From Chrysomallon squamiferum (Eukaryota; Mollusca; Gastropoda; Neomphalida; Peltospiridae), in the NCBI GenBank assembly GCA_012295275.1, contig CM022672.1:14618625-14628624 (forward strand): a DNA stretch of 10,000 bases, read 5' to 3'. The translations under genes were made by a program, and so were the position numbers. Under the pieces are notes generated by a model that ran no database searches, had not been told where the DNA came from, and saw nothing but the letters and a program-made list of their open reading frames with translations. Position 1 is the first letter of the stretch; each line of letters begins with the position of its first letter. Shown here in pieces: positions 6,979 through 10,000 of this stretch.

Positions 6979-6986
6979 ATAAATCA
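6979..6986 (-). promoter_or_regulatory. Second PBX-HOX-type motif
   Basis: ATAAATCA on the plus strand, an exact second copy of the motif at 6642-6649 within the same island. Confidence 0.25.
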
Positions 6987-7127
6987 AGCGACGGATCGAC
7001 CTATCAAACAATGGCGCTTAATGACGGAATGGAGAATTGAACACATGCATTGGTGAGCCAGATTTAGTCTGAGTGGTGAAGTCACGGGGAAATTAAATCG
7101 GTTAGCTGAAAAACACGTCATGGAAGT

Positions 7128-7143
7128 GCTGCAGTTTTGCAGC
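7128..7143. repeat. Perfect inverted repeat GCTGCA-GTTT-TGCAGC
   Basis: Six-base arms with a four-base loop at the right end of the complex island. It is too short and lacks a following T run in the right place to call a terminator, which would not apply to this kind of genome anyway. Confidence 0.5.
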
Positions 7144-7171
7144 CCGCAGTCCAAGGAAATTTCTTTTTGAT

Positions 7172-7245
7172 GCTGTTGTTGTTGTTGTTGTTTTTATTGT
7201 TGTTGGTTTTTTTTTTTGTGTTGTTGTTTTGGGTGGGTTTTTTTT
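7172..7245 (+). repeat. (GTT)n and G/T-rich tract
   Basis: GTT units at about 7175-7192 followed by poly-T stretches split by TGTTGTTG and GGGTGGG. It is the left end of a long G/T-rich region. Confidence 0.85.
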
Positions 7246-7282
7246 TTTCTACCGTGGATCGTGTTGCGGTGAACTTGCGTAA

Positions 7283-7640
7283 TTTGCAGTGGTGTGGTTT
7301 GATGTGGTTTTGAATGATGGTGTAGAGTTGTTATGTTATGGTGTGGTGTTGTCTGCTATGGTGTAGTGTAGTTCACTGCAGTGTATTGTTGTGTAGTATA
7401 TAGTAGTGTGGTGCAGTCTGGTATATTTAATGTTGAACTGTGAAGGATGGTGTGATGTAGTATAGTGTAATGTAGTACAGTGTTGTGTGAACAGTTTTGT
7501 TTAATGTTGTATAATGTAGTGGTGCTTGGTGTATAATGTAGTACAATAAAATGTAATGTAATGTAATGCAGTGCAGTGTAGTTTAAGATGTACTGAAATA
7601 CAGTATAGCGTGGTTTGATGTAGTCTAGAATGGAATGGTA
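7283..7640 (+). repeat. G/T-rich cryptic pentamer (TGTAG/TGTAA) tract
   Basis: The plus strand is strikingly poor in C: about 9 in ~190 bases at 7291-7480 by eye count. It is built from shifting variants of GTGTAGT, TGTAATG and GTGGT. The clearest periodic part is (AATGT)4 followed by AATGC AGTGC AGTGT-type units at about 7552-7583. A minus frame stays open for 120 codons (7356-7718) and reads Tyr/Thr/Leu/His strings, an outcome of the repeat. Confidence 0.7.
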
Positions 7641-7934
7641 TAATAATATAAAGCAAAATTGATGTAATTTCGCGCAGTGTAATGTATATACTTGGAAAAG
7701 CACATACGTGTAATACACATTCAGAGAGTGCTAGCGAGAAAGAAAAGCTCAGATACATTACAAACTAAACGCAGTAATGAACAAAACAGACGTAACAGTT
7801 TTACACACAATCAAAAATGAAACAGAAGAGAATTAATAAGGAGAGTTCACACACAAATCAGTGAATTTTTTTCTTTATATTTTTCTTTTTTCTTTCTACT
7901 GTAGTCATAAATTAAAACTAATTTCTTTGTGCAG
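7641..7934. other. AT-rich unique sequence, nothing recognised
   Basis: No open frame, RNA gene or repeat of note. A T/C-rich stretch occurs at 7866-7897 without the downstream signals of a convincing exon. Confidence 0.5.
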
Positions 7935-7960
7935 AAAAAAAAAAAAAAAAAAAAAAAAAA
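7935..7960 (+). repeat. Poly-A run (26 nt) followed by (GA)n
   Basis: Pure A26, then GAAGAGAGAGAGAC. No retroposon body is recognisable upstream. Confidence 0.95.
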
Positions 7961-8366
7961 GAAGAGAGAGAGACAAAGACTTATTTGTTCTGTTGAGATG
8001 TCAGTAAACATCGAGCTCTGTGCATTTCTAATACTCAGCATCATCAATCTAAGCCGAATCGCATTTAAAATTAATTGGCGATTATTCTCCTAAGTGCTTT
8101 TGCATTTACAACGAAGCAGCCCTTACGACTTTGTGATACCATCAAGCCGCTATTGTGCGGCCCGAAACCAAGACGATGGAGTTCTCTGATGCCATTTAAA
8201 AGTTTCTCCTCATTTCCATCCCGGCTAATAGGTTTGGGTCAATATTGCGCACCATGAGATGAATTCTTGGCTATTAAGGTGGAGAAATGAAGGGTATTTA
8301 GCTGACAGCTGACTGCAAAGGTTCCATTCAGCCAATTATTACATCTGTAAAACTTTGGACAACTCA

Positions 8367-8385
8367 CAAGACGGTCGGCGTCTTG
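8367..8385. repeat. Perfect hairpin CAAGACG-GTCGG-CGTCTTG
   Basis: Seven-base perfect arms, GC-containing, with a five-base loop, inside the second complex island. Confidence 0.6.
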
Positions 8386-8405
8386 GGGATTTGGCAAATT
8401 TGTCT

Positions 8406-8413
8406 TTACGTCA
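8406..8413 (-). promoter_or_regulatory. CRE-type site TTACGTCA
   Basis: Exact copy of the octamer found at 5126 and 5222, and the reverse complement of those at 181 and 5072. Confidence 0.3.
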
Positions 8414-8469
8414 AGGCATCTCGGAATAGAGTTGTCTCCACTTGAGAGATAAAAAAAAGAGCAGTTTAC

Positions 8470-8492
8470 TTCTTTCTTTCTTTCTTTCTTTT
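8470..8492 (+). repeat. (TTTC)n tract
   Basis: About five TTTC units ahead of the poly-T region. Confidence 0.9.
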
Positions 8493-8534
8493 GATTGTTG
8501 TCAAGAAAAATTTTATTCTTGTTTTTATTTACTT

Positions 8535-8536
<2 letters not shown>

Positions 8537-8582
<46 letters not shown>
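8537..8582 (+). repeat. Poly-T run (46 nt)
   Basis: The longest homopolymer in the window. On the minus strand it would be a poly-A tail, but the sequence to its right (the would-be body, AT-rich with further T runs) shows no SINE or LINE features. Length in an assembly is unreliable. Confidence 0.95.
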
Positions 8583-8584
<2 letters not shown>

Positions 8585-8781
8585 CGATTTCATATTTATG
8601 AATATATTTTATTTTATTTGAGAAAGAAAATGAACAACTGTCTAGACATTCTTTTCTTGATTTTTTTTTCTCTTGATTTTTTTTTTCTTTTCATGTGTAA
8701 ACATTTCTACAAATTTGTTTTAAAATATATTATTATTTTCAATTTGTCTCTTACCAATAACTTTATTATTAATTAAATATG

Positions 8782-8803
8782 ATATGTACATGCGCGCGTG
8801 TGT
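8782..8803. other. Alternating purine-pyrimidine run with GCGCGCG core
   Basis: All 22 bases alternate strictly, from ATATGTACATGCGCGCGTGT through the final GT. The G/C-alternating core is the kind of sequence that adopts Z-DNA most easily. Confidence 0.6.
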
Positions 8804-8818
8804 TTTGGGAGTTTTTAA

Positions 8819-8821
8819 AAT

Positions 8822-8884
<63 letters not shown>

Positions 8885-8889
8885 TTTTT
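8819..8889 (+). repeat. (TTTA)n microsatellite, ~70 nt
   Basis: About 17 TTTA units. If transcribed on the plus strand it would read as repeated AUUUA pentamers, but no transcript is evident. Confidence 0.95.
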
Positions 8890-8992
8890 GTATTGTTGTA
8901 GTTGTTGTTGTTGTTTTTTCTACTAGGTTATTTCTACTAAAATAATCTTTACATCCATGTCATTTGAAAAACACCACAATTGATTATTATTT

Positions 8993-9014
8993 AAAAAAAA
9001 AAAACAAAAAAAAA
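8993..9014 (+). repeat. Interrupted poly-A run
   Basis: A12, C, A9. Confidence 0.9.
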
Positions 9015-9080
9015 TTCGTTTAATTTTGCATTTGGTAAAGCAATAGTTATCTTATTATTATTTATTATTTTTAAATAAAC

Positions 9081-9103
9081 TGTGTATGTGTGAGTGTGTG
9101 TGA
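9081..9103 (+). repeat. Degenerate (TG)n tract
   Basis: TGTGTATGTGTGAGTGTGTGTG, a short interrupted TG run just before the putative exon at 9120. Confidence 0.85.
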
Positions 9104-9171
9104 TACATTTTTACCATAGTCTATGACAGGAAAAACAAAATAACTGCAGACACTCACCAGTTTAGGTAAGT
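9104..9171 (+). other. Possible short exon ending in a consensus splice donor
   Basis: TTTAG followed by GTAAGTG places an exact AG/GTAAGT donor at 9165/9166. A modest acceptor (ATTTTTACCATAG, ending at 9119) lies 46 bp before it. The frame beginning at 9122 is open to the donor (Tyr-Asp-Arg-Lys-Asn-Lys start, Thr-His-Gln-Phe end) and leaves a two-base AG overhang. Joined to the acceptor at 9894, that overhang keeps an open frame. Such a donor is expected by chance well under once per strand in 10 kb, but the exon is tiny and has no recognised homologue. Confidence 0.18.
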
Positions 9172-9282
9172 GTTTCGTCCTGCCAAATACTAAGTGTACG
9201 TCAAATTATGCAGATGTTTGATCATACACTACACAGAGTATTCACCTATTACAAACACACGGCAATTACAGTCATTTTAATT

Positions 9283-9445
9283 TATATATATATACACACA
9301 CATACACATATTTCTCACGTACACACATAAACTCACATTACATCCATGCACACACAGATACATACATGCACACATTATTATCGTTCGTACATATACGTAC
9401 ATAAATCATAAATGCATATACACATAATCATTCCAACACTCATAT
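9283..9445 (+). repeat. AC/AT-rich degenerate tract
   Basis: (TA)n at about 9283-9294, then ACACACATACACATA-type units and CATACATGCACACA. A short ATT/T tract follows at 9461-9487. Confidence 0.8.
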
Positions 9446-9583
9446 ATTCCACAAGCATATTATTATTATTATTTTTATTATTTTTTTAAAGCTAAGAGGG
9501 AACTGAAGCGAACGTAGAACCTAGATTTGACGGAAATGTTCGTAAATTAAATATAATTTTATGTGCATATGTTCGGTTTATTG

Positions 9584-9616
9584 AATATGTTAGTAATATG
9601 TTGGTAACATGTTGTT
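9584..9616 (+). repeat. Three 11-bp tandem units
   Basis: AATATGTTAGT, AATATGTTGGT and AACATGTTGTT follow one another directly, differing at a few positions. Confidence 0.65.
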
Positions 9617-9624
9617 ATGTTATT

Positions 9625-9747
9625 ATGCATATGCTTGCGAAATATCTGAGTGTTCGTATGAGATTATATGCATATGCATTTATGATGCATGTATATGCAC
9701 GTACGAATGTTAATAATGTGTGCATGAATGTGTTTGTACGCGTGCAC
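9625..9747. other. ATGCAT cluster with long alternating purine-pyrimidine runs
   Basis: ATGCAT occurs at 9625, 9668, 9674 and 9685. Bases 9685-9705 and 9735-9747 (TGTACGCGTGCAC) alternate strictly between purine and pyrimidine. ATGCAT-type sequences resemble POU half sites, but palindromic AT/TG-rich DNA produces them easily. Confidence 0.5.
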
Positions 9748-9795
9748 TGATGTAATATGAGTTTACGTGTGAAAATGTGAATTGTGGTATTCGTG

Positions 9796-9797
<2 letters not shown>

Positions 9798-9833
<36 letters not shown>

Positions 9834-9872
9834 CACACATACATATACATATACATACATACATATATATAT
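9798..9872 (+). repeat. (AC)17 then (ATAC)n/(AT)n compound tract
   Basis: AC dinucleotides at 9798-9832, then CATATACATATACATACATA and a short (AT)n up to 9872. It directly precedes the candidate splice acceptor. Confidence 0.95.
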
Positions 9873-10000
9873 CTGTTGACTTTCTTTTTCTCAGAGTATC
9901 AGTGTTGCGTTTTCCATTAGGCGTACCCTGTGACTCTAATTCGCTGTTTGATTGCACAGTCGAGTCTGTTGTTACAAACAAGCAATAGCAGCGCTCTTTT
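9873..10000 (-). CDS. Alternative: partial minus-strand exon running off the window
   Basis: On the minus strand a frame is open from the window edge to the AC/AT repeat. It reads hydrophilic sequence: TTDSTVQSNSELESQG, then TPNGKRNTDTLRKRK, rich in Ser, Thr, Asn, Gln and Glu with a basic KRNTDTLRKRK end that resembles a nuclear localisation signal. The composition is more protein-like than the plus reading. Its weak point is the exit: the only reasonable donor (GTATGT) falls inside the microsatellite. At most one of the two strands is likely to be coding. Confidence 0.15.
9895..9988 (+). CDS. Possible terminal coding exon, protein not recognised
   Basis: GACTTTCTTTTTCTCAG ending at 9894 is a textbook 3' splice site: an almost pure pyrimidine tract, then CAG, with a TTGAC branch-like sequence just upstream. 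The frame starting at 9896 reads Val-Ser-Val-Leu-Arg-Phe-Pro-Leu and contains GVPCDSNSLFDC before stopping at TAG (9986-9988). The phase agrees with the donor at 9165/9166, which would give an intron of 729 bp. I do not recognise the product. About 90 open bases are easily had by chance, and the minus strand is open here too, so this is a weak call. Confidence 0.17.

Larger units (their letters stand above)
6360..7145. other. Microsatellite-free complex island, candidate conserved non-coding element
   Basis: Nearly 800 bp without a simple repeat, flanked on both sides by homopolymers and GTT tracts, and of higher GC than its neighbours. It contains balanced, varied sequence with homeodomain-like cores (TTTTATGG, CAATAAAATG, CCTTAATCC), two exact ATAAATCA motifs, an E-box and several short perfect inverted repeats. 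Two plus frames are open (6391-6645 and 6765-7040), but I recognise no domain and there is no matching pair of splice sites around both. I infer a developmental enhancer or similar element. Confidence 0.4.
8040..8450. other. Second complex island, candidate conserved non-coding element
   Basis: About 400 bp without simple repeats between an A26/GA tract and TTTC/poly-T tracts. It holds a CCAAT core next to a homeodomain-like AATTATTA (8331-8341), the palindromic SOX-like CAATATTG (8240-8247), a CAGCTG E-box within TGACAGCTGACTG, an exact TTACGTCA (8406-8413) and a 19-nt hairpin (8367-8385). A 60-codon plus frame (8075-8257) has no domain. The density of distinct motifs and the lack of repeat decay suggest constraint. 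Confidence 0.35.

Noticed and set aside
6391-7040. Two open plus frames (84 and 91 codons) within the complex island
   Set aside because: They contain no recognised motif, and the first starts in the tRNA-like segment, which is better explained as non-coding. Conservation of codons would be needed to revive them.
7356-7718. 120-codon minus frame of Tyr, Thr, His and Leu
   Set aside because: It is the complement of the G/T-rich pentamer tract, which lacks stop codons on that strand by composition.
7935-8582. A26 and T46 homopolymers as poly-A tails of retroposons
   Set aside because: No pol III promoter boxes, reverse transcriptase fragment or target-site duplication could be seen next to either run.
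8495-8776. 93-codon plus frame with long Phe runs
   Set aside because: It translates T46 and other T-rich stretches.

Overview
The window looks like intergenic or intronic DNA from an animal with a large, AT-rich, microsatellite-crowded genome. A mollusc, most likely a cephalopod such as an octopus, is my best guess. The basis is the mix of long (AT)n, (GT)n, (ATAC)n, (CT)n, (ATT)n, (ACT)n and (AGC/AGT)n tracts, many poly-T and poly-A runs, and the absence of compact genes. This is recognition by style, not a homology result. No bacterial, phage or plasmid organisation is visible, and I recognise no protein-coding gene with confidence. Most long open frames are translations of simple repeats.

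Layout. 1-510 is AT-rich unique sequence with two CRE-like sites. 520-962 is a long cryptic triplet block containing an internal ~100 bp duplication. 1195-1645 is a CpG-rich unique block. 1647-1911 is a compound microsatellite that forms a near-perfect foldback: two 72-nt arms around a 100-nt AT-rich centre. 1912-4897 alternates unique stretches with degenerate CATA/CAGA, GT, ATT, AGC/AGT, CTT/CT, poly-T, poly-A and AAT tracts. 4898-5560 is the most promoter-like part: three exact TGACGTAA/TTACGTCA sites, two CACGTG E-boxes and, further on, a TATAAATA. A 77-nt pure CT tract and a GTT/ATT compound tract follow.

6360-7145 and 8040-8450 are microsatellite-poor, higher-complexity islands that resemble conserved non-coding elements or enhancers. 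The first contains a tRNA-like B-box segment on the minus strand, perhaps a decayed SINE, plus two exact PBX-HOX-type motifs. Between the islands lies a G/T-rich cryptic pentamer tract. The right end has poly-T, (TTTA)n, AC/AT-rich DNA, alternating purine-pyrimidine runs and, at 9104-9988, a splice-site pair that could join two short open segments. A competing minus-strand open frame runs off the window edge.

If the regulatory readings hold, this is a regulatory and repeat landscape near a gene whose body lies mostly outside the window. Nothing here amounts to a demonstrable new multi-gene system. The best leads are the foldback element, the CRE/E-box cluster, the two non-repetitive islands and the possible exon at the right edge.
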